From the NCBI GenBank assembly GCA_040223615.1, contig JAVKFY010000002.1, positions 6,924 to 70,923 of the forward strand: a DNA stretch of 64,000 nucleotides, given 5' to 3'. Positions 8,981 through 16,058 of this stretch are shown here, in pieces. The notes beneath the pieces are model-generated. The model searched no databases and had not been told where the DNA came from. It worked only from the letters and a program-made list of their open reading frames with translations. The translations under genes and the position numbers were made by a program. The stretch comes from JAVKFY01 sp040223615. Lineage in GTDB: Bacteria; Pseudomonadota; Alphaproteobacteria; GCA-2731375. Every line of letters starts with the position of its first letter. The stretch's first letter is position 1.

Positions 8981-9331
8981 TTAGCGTGCGGCGCCCGCGG
9001 TCAATCCGGTGGTCAGCGCCAGCAGCACCGCTTGCAGCGGCTTGTCGCGCACCATCGTGGCGAGATCATGCGACATCGCCGCCGACGGACTCATCGTCGG
9101 AACCGGACGCTGCGCGCGCCGGACCAGTTCGACCACGCCGGCCGCCGCCAGCAGCGCCAGCGCCGTCACCGCCGCGGCCGCCGCACCGCCCATGGCGCTA
9201 GCCAGCGCCATGTACAGCGCGGCGATGGCGAAACCGAGCGCCGTCAACGTGAGCCCGATCAGCGCCGCGCCATAGGCGGCGGCACGGACCAGCTTCCGGC
9301 CTTGCGCCCGCAAGGCAATCTCGGTCTGCAT
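8981..9331 (-). CDS. Phage-holin-family / YqjE-like small membrane protein
   Basis: 116 residues. Two long Ala/Leu-rich membrane helices (about 18-42 and 47-66) form a hairpin near the N-terminus and are followed by a polar, partly helical tail. This resembles the YqjE/actinobacterial 'phage holin' families, which are usually encoded next to a YqjD/DUF883 protein, as here (10 bases after the gene at 9342-9620). The function of these proteins is unknown; the holin name reflects topology only. Low-complexity composition makes the family call moderate. Confidence 0.65.
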   Translation of the reverse strand: MQTEIALRAQGRKLVRAAAYGAALIGLTLTALGFAIAALYMALASAMGGAAAAAVTALALLAAAGVVELVRRAQRPVPTMSPSAAMSHDLATMVRDKPLQAVLLALTTGLTAGAAR

Positions 9332-9341
9332 CGCCCTTGCC

Positions 9342-9620
9342 TCAATCGCGGCGCGTCATCAGCTTCGACGCGAACATGCCGATGCCGAAGGCGATCGCCA
9401 GCGCCGCGAACGGATGCGTCTGCACCTGCGCCTCGAGCGCGGCGGCGCCGGCCTGGCCCTTGGCCTTGGCCGCATCGGCAGCATGGCTGGCGGCGCTGCT
9501 GGCGTCCTTCACGGCGCCGTTCATCATGCCCTTCACGGTATCGGTCAACGCGCCGATATCCTTGCGCAGGGCGGCAAGGTCTTTCTGAAGTTGGTCCTGG
9601 TCGCTCGTGCTCTGAGCCAT
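9342..9620 (-). CDS. DUF883 (ElaB/YqjD-like) membrane-anchored protein
   Basis: 92 residues: a soluble helical N-terminus with heptad-like spacing (about 8-65), then a C-terminal membrane helix PFAALAIAFGIGMFASKLM and a basic end TRRD. This is the ElaB/YqjD architecture. In E. coli these are inner-membrane proteins induced in stationary phase that bind ribosomes through the soluble part. It is the first gene of a likely three-gene unit with the YqjE-like and M48 genes. A stress or stationary-phase role is inferred from the family only. Confidence 0.78.
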   Translation of the reverse strand: MAQSTSDQDQLQKDLAALRKDIGALTDTVKGMMNGAVKDASSAASHAADAAKAKGQAGAAALEAQVQTHPFAALAIAFGIGMFASKLMTRRD

Positions 9621-9690
9621 GCGTGGGCCATCCTGTTCATGTTGGTGCTCGAACCACTCAACGCGCGAAGCGCGTCGAGGTTCCGCCGGC

Positions 9691-10479
9691 TCAGCCGAGC
9701 AGCGCCGCCAGTGCGCGCGCAGCGTCCGCCGGGCCGGTGACGGTGGTGTCGACCACCGTCAGCCGGTCGCCCGCGCCGGCACGCAGCGCCGCGACGGTGG
9801 CGTCAGGATCGTAGTTGCGGCGTTCTTCCGCGACGGCGTCGAGACGACCTTTCAGATCGTCCGCGCCGATGTGGTTTGCCGCCAGCCAATCCAGCAAGTC
9901 AGGACGCTCCGCTTGCGGAATGACGCCGGAACTCCGTAGCAGATTGTCGGCCGTGGCGCGGTCGAAGCCGCCACCGACCGGTCCGCCGTCGAACGGGTCG
10001 GCACGGATCAGCAGTCGGGTCAGGCGCACCGCGTCCGGCGCCACCAGCGCGCAGAACCGGGCGTTCGGCAGGTGTTTGGCGGCGTAGTCGGCCTCGTTGG
10101 CGCCGCGAATGCCGTCGAACACGAATGGCCCGGACGCATCGGCGGGCACCGCCAGCGCGGTCAGCAGTTCGGCCATGCCGCCGGGGTGGGTTTCCCGGTA
10201 GCGCGCCGTCATCCGGAATCGTTCGGCGCGGTCGGTGACCGGCAATGCGACGCCCAGGTCGGCCGCCGCCGCCGGGATCATGATCTCGTCGGTCAGCCAG
10301 CGCCGGTTCGGCAGTTCGATGAATGGCGTGGCGCGCGCGTCGAGGCCGCCGAGCGTGGTGGTCTTGCCGACCCCGGTGAGCCCGACGACGACCACCAGCG
10401 GCCGCTCGACCAGCGTTGTCCAGCCCGCCGGCGGCGTTCCGGCGCCCAGATCCTCGGTCAATCGGCGGAAATCGGCCAT
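9691..10479 (-). CDS. P-loop NTPase of unknown function
   Basis: 262 residues. A clear Walker A motif, GLTGVGKTT, spans residues 33-41 after a hydrophobic strand (PLVVVV). FVFDGIRG is a candidate Walker B-like strand but lacks the usual acidic pair. No other domain is recognised, and there is no signal peptide or membrane helix. The whole protein resembles a kinase-like or small AAA-type ATPase in size. I chose the ATG at 10479 because GGGGGAACGAG sits just upstream; an upstream frame to 10653 adds only low-complexity sequence. The gene is divergent from the oxygenase gene at 10610 and not obviously linked to neighbours. Confidence 0.7.
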   Translation of the reverse strand: MADFRRLTEDLGAGTPPAGWTTLVERPLVVVVGLTGVGKTTTLGGLDARATPFIELPNRRWLTDEIMIPAAAADLGVALPVTDRAERFRMTARYRETHPGGMAELLTALAVPADASGPFVFDGIRGANEADYAAKHLPNARFCALVAPDAVRLTRLLIRADPFDGGPVGGGFDRATADNLLRSSGVIPQAERPDLLDWLAANHIGADDLKGRLDAVAEERRNYDPDATVAALRAGAGDRLTVVDTTVTGPADAARALAALLG

Positions 10480-10609
10480 CTCGTTCCCCCGCGGCCAACT
10501 ATGCCCGCCGCCGCCACCGGATTGCCAGCGACTCCGCGCCCGTTTACGCTTCTTTCCGGTGCCGCCGTCTAGGTTGAGGGGACGGACGTTCCGCGGACAG
10601 GAGGCTCCG

Positions 10610-11560
10610 ATGCGGCCCGAAGACATCCTGGCAATCCCGGCGCGCGTGCTCACCCAGGCGCAGCGCGAGGCCTATTTCGACGACGGCTATCTGGTGGTCG
10701 AAAGCGTCGTTGATCCGGTTTGGCTGGAGCGACTGAACGCCGTTGTCGACGACTATGTCGAACAGAGCCGCAAGCTGGAGCGCTCCGACGGCGTGCTCGA
10801 CCTGGAGCCCGGCCACCGGCCCGACAATCCGCGGCCGCGCCGTATCTCGCAACCGGTGAACCACCACCCGATCTTCTGGGAGTTCGCCAGCCAGTCGATC
10901 ATCGGCGACGTGGTGGCCGACGTGCTCGGCCCGGACGTGAAGTTCCACCACGCCAATCTGAACTTCAAATGGTCCGGCGGCGGCCAGGAAGTCACCTGGC
11001 ACCAGGACATCCCGTTCTTCCCGCACACCAACTATTCGATGCTGAATATCGGCACCTATCTCCGCGACGTCGATGCCGACATGGCGCCGCTGAAGGTGAT
11101 CCCCGGCTCGCACAAGGGGCCGATCCACAGCCACTATGACGCGGACGACGAGACCTGGACCGGCCAGATCGGCGCCGCCGATGTCGCCCGGCTGGACAAG
11201 GACCGCGCGGTTGCGCTGGACGGTCCGGCCGGCTCGTGCACGTTGCACCACTGCCGCACGGTGCACGCGTCGGAGCCGAACAGTTCCTCGCGGCCGCGTC
11301 CGCTGCTGATCAATGGCTTCTCGTCGGCCGATGCGATGCCCTACACCGCCTTCCCGCGGCCGTCGAAGTATAATGGCGAGCTGGTGCGCGGATCGGCGCC
11401 GCGCTACGCCCACATCGACCCCGAGCCCTGCCGCCTGCCGCCGGACTGGTCGCGCCAGGCCTACACCTCGATCTTCGCGCTGCAGCAGGACGAGGAATGG
11501 GACGACAGCCAGACCGGCGCCATCGAGGCGATCACCGCCACACAGCGGGCGGCGCGCTAG
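10610..11560 (+). CDS. Phytanoyl-CoA dioxygenase (PhyH)-family Fe(II)/2-oxoglutarate oxygenase
   Basis: 316 residues. The double-stranded beta-helix iron ligands are visible: His131-x-Asp133 (TWHQDIPF) and the distal His219 (RTVHASEPN). An Arg in SSRPRPLLINGF about ten residues later is placed to bind 2-oxoglutarate. The PhyH superfamily hydroxylates varied small molecules (phytanoyl-CoA, ectoine, secondary metabolites), so the substrate is open. The start ATG at 10610 has a strong ACAGGAGG site six bases upstream. The stop is three bases before the TTG start of the sensor gene, so the two may be co-transcribed; a functional link is not evident. Confidence 0.85.
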   Translation: MRPEDILAIPARVLTQAQREAYFDDGYLVVESVVDPVWLERLNAVVDDYVEQSRKLERSDGVLDLEPGHRPDNPRPRRISQPVNHHPIFWEFASQSIIGDVVADVLGPDVKFHHANLNFKWSGGGQEVTWHQDIPFFPHTNYSMLNIGTYLRDVDADMAPLKVIPGSHKGPIHSHYDADDETWTGQIGAADVARLDKDRAVALDGPAGSCTLHHCRTVHASEPNSSSRPRPLLINGFSSADAMPYTAFPRPSKYNGELVRGSAPRYAHIDPEPCRLPPDWSRQAYTSIFALQQDEEWDDSQTGAIEAITATQRAAR

Positions 11561-11563
11561 CGC

Positions 11564-12715
11564 TTGCGACTCCTGCCGGCGGAACGATCCAGTGCCTGGC
11601 CGATGCTGGCCCTGGCGTTGTGGGCGTTGCTGCTCGCCGGCGCCGGCGCGGTCGAGGCGCGCTATCAGTTCGTGCGCAACCAGGTCGAGCGCGTCGCCGC
11701 CGAAGCCGACCTGATCCGCACCGGCATCGAGACCTTCCTGTCCGCCGGCCTGCCGCTGGACGAGTTCCTGGGCTTCGGCGCGTTCAGCGAGGCGACCTTC
11801 GCTGCCGATCCGGCGCTGACCCACATCGAGGTGCTGGACGCGCAAGGCGACGTGTTGTTCGCCGCGCCCAGCGCCGCGCAGCACCGTGGCTGGCAACCCG
11901 CGGTCTTGTTCGCGCCGGTGCCGCGCCTGCCGGACGAGCCGCGCTGGGTGCCGGCCGATGATCTGAGCCTCGACACCGATGCCGACAGCTACCGCCTGAC
12001 GCTGCCGTTGCGCAACCGGTTCGAGGCGGTGGGTCAGACCACGCTGGCGACGCCGCGAGACCTGGTGTTGACCGAGCTGCGCCCCTTGGCGGCGCTGGTC
12101 GCGGCGGCGCTGGCGTTGCTGGTGGTCGCCTATTACCCGCTGGCGCGCGGCCGGGTGGCGCGGGGCGACGCCCCCCGCGCCGGGCGCTGGAACGGCACCT
12201 TCGCCGCTCTGGCCGGCTTGATGACGGTGGTGGTGCTGGCCGCGCTGTACCAGGTCTATGCCGACTCGATGCGCGACAAGGCCAACGTGCTGGCGCGCTC
12301 GCTGGCCGAACGGCTGATCCAGTCGGTCGACCTCGGCCTCGACCTGGGCTCGTTCGACGGCATCGACCGGCTGTTCGACGAGTACCAGCGCTCCAATCCC
12401 GACGTCGGCTTCGTCACCCTGGTGGTCGGCAACATCGTCACCCTGCATACCGACGAAGGCGCCGACCGCGGCCGCTGGCGCCTGCCCGACGACAGCTTCA
12501 CAGCCGTGGTCGAGGTGCAGCCGCGCCGGGTGTTCTCGTCCCAGGTTCGCGTCGCGCTCGGCATCGACAAGGCGCTGGTCTACCGCGAGGTCGCCTACTC
12601 CGCCGCGCGCCTGGTCCTCGGCGCGGTCCTGCTGGCGGCGGTGTGGATCGTGCTGCTGAACGGCGTACTGGCGCTGCGGCGAACCGCGCCGGTCAAGGAG
12701 CCGGTCGAGGCATAG
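11564..12715 (+). CDS. Membrane protein with two extracytoplasmic sensor-like domains (paralogue of the MFS-fusion N-terminus)
   Basis: 383 residues. Predicted topology: helix 1 (about 13-31), periplasmic domain 1 (32-170), helices 2 and 3 (about 175-197 and 208-232), periplasmic domain 2 (233-345), helix 4 (about 349-371), short cytoplasmic tail. It shares an ordered set of motifs with residues 1-350 of the protein at 18867. Examples are IETFLSAGLPLDEFLGF versus IDTFLQAGQPLEQFIGF, LPLRNRFEAVG versus LPLSNRFQRVG, and LAERLIQSVDLGLDLGSFDGIDRLFDEY versus a matching segment of similar spacing. It has no kinase, cyclase or transporter output of its own. The TTG at 11564 gives the same N-terminal layout as the paralogue; an ATG at 11603 would shorten helix 1. 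The stop is three bases from the end of the convergent cyclase gene. Confidence 0.75.
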   Translation: MRLLPAERSSAWPMLALALWALLLAGAGAVEARYQFVRNQVERVAAEADLIRTGIETFLSAGLPLDEFLGFGAFSEATFAADPALTHIEVLDAQGDVLFAAPSAAQHRGWQPAVLFAPVPRLPDEPRWVPADDLSLDTDADSYRLTLPLRNRFEAVGQTTLATPRDLVLTELRPLAALVAAALALLVVAYYPLARGRVARGDAPRAGRWNGTFAALAGLMTVVVLAALYQVYADSMRDKANVLARSLAERLIQSVDLGLDLGSFDGIDRLFDEYQRSNPDVGFVTLVVGNIVTLHTDEGADRGRWRLPDDSFTAVVEVQPRRVFSSQVRVALGIDKALVYREVAYSAARLVLGAVLLAAVWIVLLNGVLALRRTAPVKEPVEA

Positions 12716-12718
12716 TCC

Positions 12719-14716
12719 TCAATCCGCGTCGCGGATGTGGTAGACCGGCTGGTCGCCGAAATTCTTCGCCAGTTCCAGCACGCCGACATATTCCGCGACC
12801 ACCGGCGAGCGCCAGTCCTGGCCGGCGGCCTCGGCTTCGTTGCGCAGCGCGCTTTCCTCCGACGTCAGCAGCGCCACGAATTGCTGCGTCGCGTAGACGT
12901 GGCCGGGCACCGTCACCGGCTCCAGCCGCGCCGCGCGGTTGATGTGTGCGCCGTAGTAGTTGAGCCGGCTGTGGAACGGATCGTTGCCCTCGAACACCGG
13001 GCCGGCATGCAGCGAGATGCGCACGTTCATCGGTTGCGCGAAGCCGTGCTCCGGCCCGCTCAGCGCCGGCACGCTGGCCTTCAGCCGCAGCGCGTAGTCG
13101 ACCAGGTCGACCGCCTTGGGCATCACCGCGACGATGGCGTCGCCCCAGGTGTTGATCATCGGCGGCTCGATTCCCTTGGCCAGTTCGTCCTTCAGCCGCG
13201 CCAGGAAATCCATGTAGGCCGGGATGCGCTCCTCGCCGAGCTTCGAGAAACCCACCAGGTCGGCGAACAGGATGCCGCGGATATGCCGCTCGCGCCCGGT
13301 CTTGGCGAGCGTGTCCGCCGCCGCGGCCGCCGCCTTGGGCGCCGGCTTCGGCGCGACGCGGGTCAGCACGTCGTCGAGGTCGATGATCGACAGCCGCATG
13401 ATGTCGGCCCACTGGTCGATGAAGTCGGCGGCGCCGCCGGGCAGCGAGCCCTCGTCCATGTCCCACACCGCCAGCAGGTGCGGCTCGGTCTCCAGGAAGC
13501 GCGCCCGCATCGTTGCCATGCCGTGCAGCATCTGGTTGGCGAAGCGGAACAGGTTGTCGTGCCCGAGATAGTGCTCGGTGGTGGCGTAGGTCACCGAGTT
13601 GGCCAGCTTCAGGGCGTTGCGGAAGCGCATCTCCCAGCGCGGCCCGGCATAGCGCACCGACGCGGCGATGTAGTCCTCCTGGTCGAACGGCAGGATCACG
13701 TTGACCTCGCCGCCTCGGTCCAGCATCGCCTCAACGAACAGCAGGTCGGAGCCGCAGGCCGCCGAGCTGTAGCCGACCCGCGCGTCCATGCGCTCCAGCC
13801 GCTCGTCGATCTCCGCCCGTAGCGCCGCCTCCAGTGCCGCCGGGAACCGCGCCGGGCGCTGGTCCGGCCGGTCCAGCGGGTGGCCGGTGAACACCACCAC
13901 GCGCGGCGGCTTCAGCGTCTCCAGCAGGCCGACGGGTAGCTTCACGCCGGCCGCTTCCAGTTGCCGGACCTGGCGCAGCAGCGGCACCACCGCGTCGGCG
14001 CCGATATTCACGTCGGTGATCGCCTGCGCATACATGTCCTGCGCGCGCGTCGGCTGGTTCAGCATCAGGTGCGCGGCGCCGGCCATGCCGGTATTCCAGA
14101 ACCGCTGCACGGCGTCCGACATGTCTGCCAGTTCGGCATGCTGCGCCAGCACCGCTTCGGCCAGCTTGCGCGCTTCCGAGCGCCGCCGCAGTTGCCAGCT
14201 CGCCACCGCCGCGCCAATGCCGGGCCGCAGCCGTCCGGTGCGCTCGAACGCCGCGCGGTGCATCGCCGACGCCAGTTCAAGGTGCTCGCGTCCGCCCGAT
14301 TGCGCCCAGGCTTCGTCGTAGACCCGGCCGAGCAGTTCCAGCGAGTCGGCGTCCAGCGACTGCACCAGCTGCCGCTTGCCGCGCAGCTCGTCCAGCGCCT
14401 CGGCCAGTTCGGCGACGTTCTTGGTGGCCCGCTTGCCGCCGCGCCCGTCGATCAGCTTGTCCAGCGCCGTGGCCGCGCGCTTGTACGGCGCATCGTCGAT
14501 CACGAAGCGCGCCAGCAGCGGTTCCAGCGTCGACAACGCGTCGGCCAGTGCGCCGGTCCGGGTCAGCGCCCCGGCGCGCAGGATGCGCAGGCGGTCGCTG
14601 TCGGGAAAGTCGCTGAGGCCCTGTTCGGCCAGGTCCTGCGCCAGGAAGGTCTGCCCGGCGTCGAGCAGGTCGGCGACCTCGCGCTCCCACTCGGTCTGGC
14701 TGTCGCGGTCCGCCAT
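12719..14716 (-). CDS. Class III adenylate/guanylate cyclase with N-terminal TPR-like and central SLOG-like domains
   Basis: 665 residues, no signal peptide or membrane helix, so cytoplasmic. Residues 1-270 are helical with TPR-like repeats, resembling the bacterial 'TRAFs-binding' region. Residues about 275-430 (VVVFTGHPLDRP, YSSAACGSDLLFVEAML, VNVILPFDQEDY) look like a Rossmann-type, SLOG-like nucleotide-binding module. Residues about 470-640 are a class III cyclase: FADLVGFSKL holds the first metal Asp, NTWGDAIVAV the second, and GAHINRAARLE the conserved Asn/Arg of the active site. Purine specificity cannot be settled by eye. The start lies 11 bases after the stop of the binding-protein gene at 14728, so the two form a leftward operon. 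Confidence 0.85.
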   Translation of the reverse strand: MADRDSQTEWEREVADLLDAGQTFLAQDLAEQGLSDFPDSDRLRILRAGALTRTGALADALSTLEPLLARFVIDDAPYKRAATALDKLIDGRGGKRATKNVAELAEALDELRGKRQLVQSLDADSLELLGRVYDEAWAQSGGREHLELASAMHRAAFERTGRLRPGIGAAVASWQLRRRSEARKLAEAVLAQHAELADMSDAVQRFWNTGMAGAAHLMLNQPTRAQDMYAQAITDVNIGADAVVPLLRQVRQLEAAGVKLPVGLLETLKPPRVVVFTGHPLDRPDQRPARFPAALEAALRAEIDERLERMDARVGYSSAACGSDLLFVEAMLDRGGEVNVILPFDQEDYIAASVRYAGPRWEMRFRNALKLANSVTYATTEHYLGHDNLFRFANQMLHGMATMRARFLETEPHLLAVWDMDEGSLPGGAADFIDQWADIMRLSIIDLDDVLTRVAPKPAPKAAAAAADTLAKTGRERHIRGILFADLVGFSKLGEERIPAYMDFLARLKDELAKGIEPPMINTWGDAIVAVMPKAVDLVDYALRLKASVPALSGPEHGFAQPMNVRISLHAGPVFEGNDPFHSRLNYYGAHINRAARLEPVTVPGHVYATQQFVALLTSEESALRNEAEAAGQDWRSPVVAEYVGVLELAKNFGDQPVYHIRDAD

Positions 14717-14727
14717 CGCCGCCCGGC

Positions 14728-15915
14728 CTACCAGCCGGCGCCGATATTCTGCCCGAACGACCGCACCAGCTTGCCGTCATAGTCATAGACGAAGGTCGCG
14801 CTCTCGAAGAAGGCGAACGGCAGTTGCAGGCCGATGCGCCGGGCGACGCGGAAGTTGATGGCGATGTCCGGCGGCGTCACCCGCCCGACCGGCAGCCGGC
14901 CCGGCCTGGCCCGGCCTTCGAGAATCTCCAGCGCGTAGATCGTCGCCAGGTGGGTGTTGGTGCGCTCGTCGACGCCGATCGCCAGCACCGCGGAATCCTC
15001 GCCCTCGCGCACCACGTTGGGCAGCACCGAGATCACCGGCACGTTGCCGGCATATTGGTTCACGGTGGCGATATTCTGGAACACGGCGGTCGAGCCGGTG
15101 ATCCAGAACACGCTGCCGTCGAGCGTCGGATCGGTCTTGCGCATCTCTTCGATCGCCGCCGGCATCGCCTGCTTCAGGTCGCCGACCGCGGCCTTGGCGC
15201 CGTCGACCGCGACGTGCAGGACCTGGAAGTCGTCGGACTTGGCGGCTTCGTCCAGCGGCTCGACCTGCGTGACCACCGCGGACTGGTTCCGCTTGTCGTA
15301 CAACACGCCGATATTCTTCAGGTTCGGCCGCACCTGGCGCAGGTAGGCGATCTGGGTGTCCATCGGCATGTTCAGCGAGGTGAAGGCGATGTTGGTGCCG
15401 CTGCCGCGCACGTAGCCGTCGATCTGGCCCATCAGCACCGGGTCCTTGGACACCGCCGAGACCACCGGCAGCTTGCCGCCGCTGTAATTGTCGTGGACGA
15501 AGGCGGTGGCGTCGGAGCCGATGGAGAAGATCAGCTGCACCTCGTTGGCCTCCGCCCATCGCAACGCCTGCTGCCCCAGCGCCGCGTCGTTGCCGAAGTT
15601 GATCACGTCGATGACGGTGCCGAGCTCCTTCTCCGCCAGCACCTCCATGATCTTCGACAGCGCCACGCCGTAGCTGCGCGACGGTTTCGGCATCAGCGCC
15701 AGCAGGCGATAGCGTGGGGCGCTGTCCTTGGCCCACTGCGAGACATACTGCCGCCGGCCCGACTCGCCCTCGTCCGCCGCCTGGGTCCAGTCGGCCAGCG
15801 CGGTCTCCGACAGCACCAGCCAGTCCAGGCTCGGCGCATCCGCCGTCGCCGTGCGCGCCAGAGCGAACGCGAACAGCAGCGCCAGCAGGCTCCGGATCGC
15901 TAGCTTGCTCGTCAT
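14728..15915 (-). CDS. ABC transporter substrate-binding-like protein (PF04392-type), orphan
   Basis: 395 residues with a signal peptide (1-25, ending ARTATA). The body matches the two-lobed periplasmic binding proteins of the ABC_sub_bind family. Segments such as YRLLALMPKPSRSYGVALSK, IFSIGSDATAFV, KLPVVSAVSKDP and RPNLKNIGVLYDKRNQS are in the expected order. The usual partner permease and ATPase genes are absent; the downstream neighbour is the cyclase. This suggests a binding protein used for sensing rather than uptake. The ATG at 15915 has GAGGGG five bases upstream. It is divergent from the phosphatase gene at 16059, with a 143-base shared control region. Confidence 0.82.
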   Translation of the reverse strand: MTSKLAIRSLLALLFAFALARTATADAPSLDWLVLSETALADWTQAADEGESGRRQYVSQWAKDSAPRYRLLALMPKPSRSYGVALSKIMEVLAEKELGTVIDVINFGNDAALGQQALRWAEANEVQLIFSIGSDATAFVHDNYSGGKLPVVSAVSKDPVLMGQIDGYVRGSGTNIAFTSLNMPMDTQIAYLRQVRPNLKNIGVLYDKRNQSAVVTQVEPLDEAAKSDDFQVLHVAVDGAKAAVGDLKQAMPAAIEEMRKTDPTLDGSVFWITGSTAVFQNIATVNQYAGNVPVISVLPNVVREGEDSAVLAIGVDERTNTHLATIYALEILEGRARPGRLPVGRVTPPDIAINFRVARRIGLQLPFAFFESATFVYDYDGKLVRSFGQNIGAGW

Positions 15916-16058
15916 TGTCGCCCCTCGTAGCCGCCGTCATGATGGTCCGGCGCGGCTAAGCCCGCGTTAACCGCCGGCGCCGACCATGGAGACCGCGACT
16001 TGCGCCGCCGTCTACGCCGGGCCGATAATTCCAGAACCGCAAGATTCTGCAAAGAGCA

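Noticed and set aside
8981..9331. True phage holin or prophage remnant
   Set aside because: No other phage genes are nearby, and pairing with a DUF883 gene fits the chromosomal YqjE/YqjD-type arrangement.
10544..12448. Long minus-strand open frame opposite the PhyH oxygenase and the sensor
   Set aside because: No ribosome site or recognisable domain; compositional artefact of GC-rich coding DNA.
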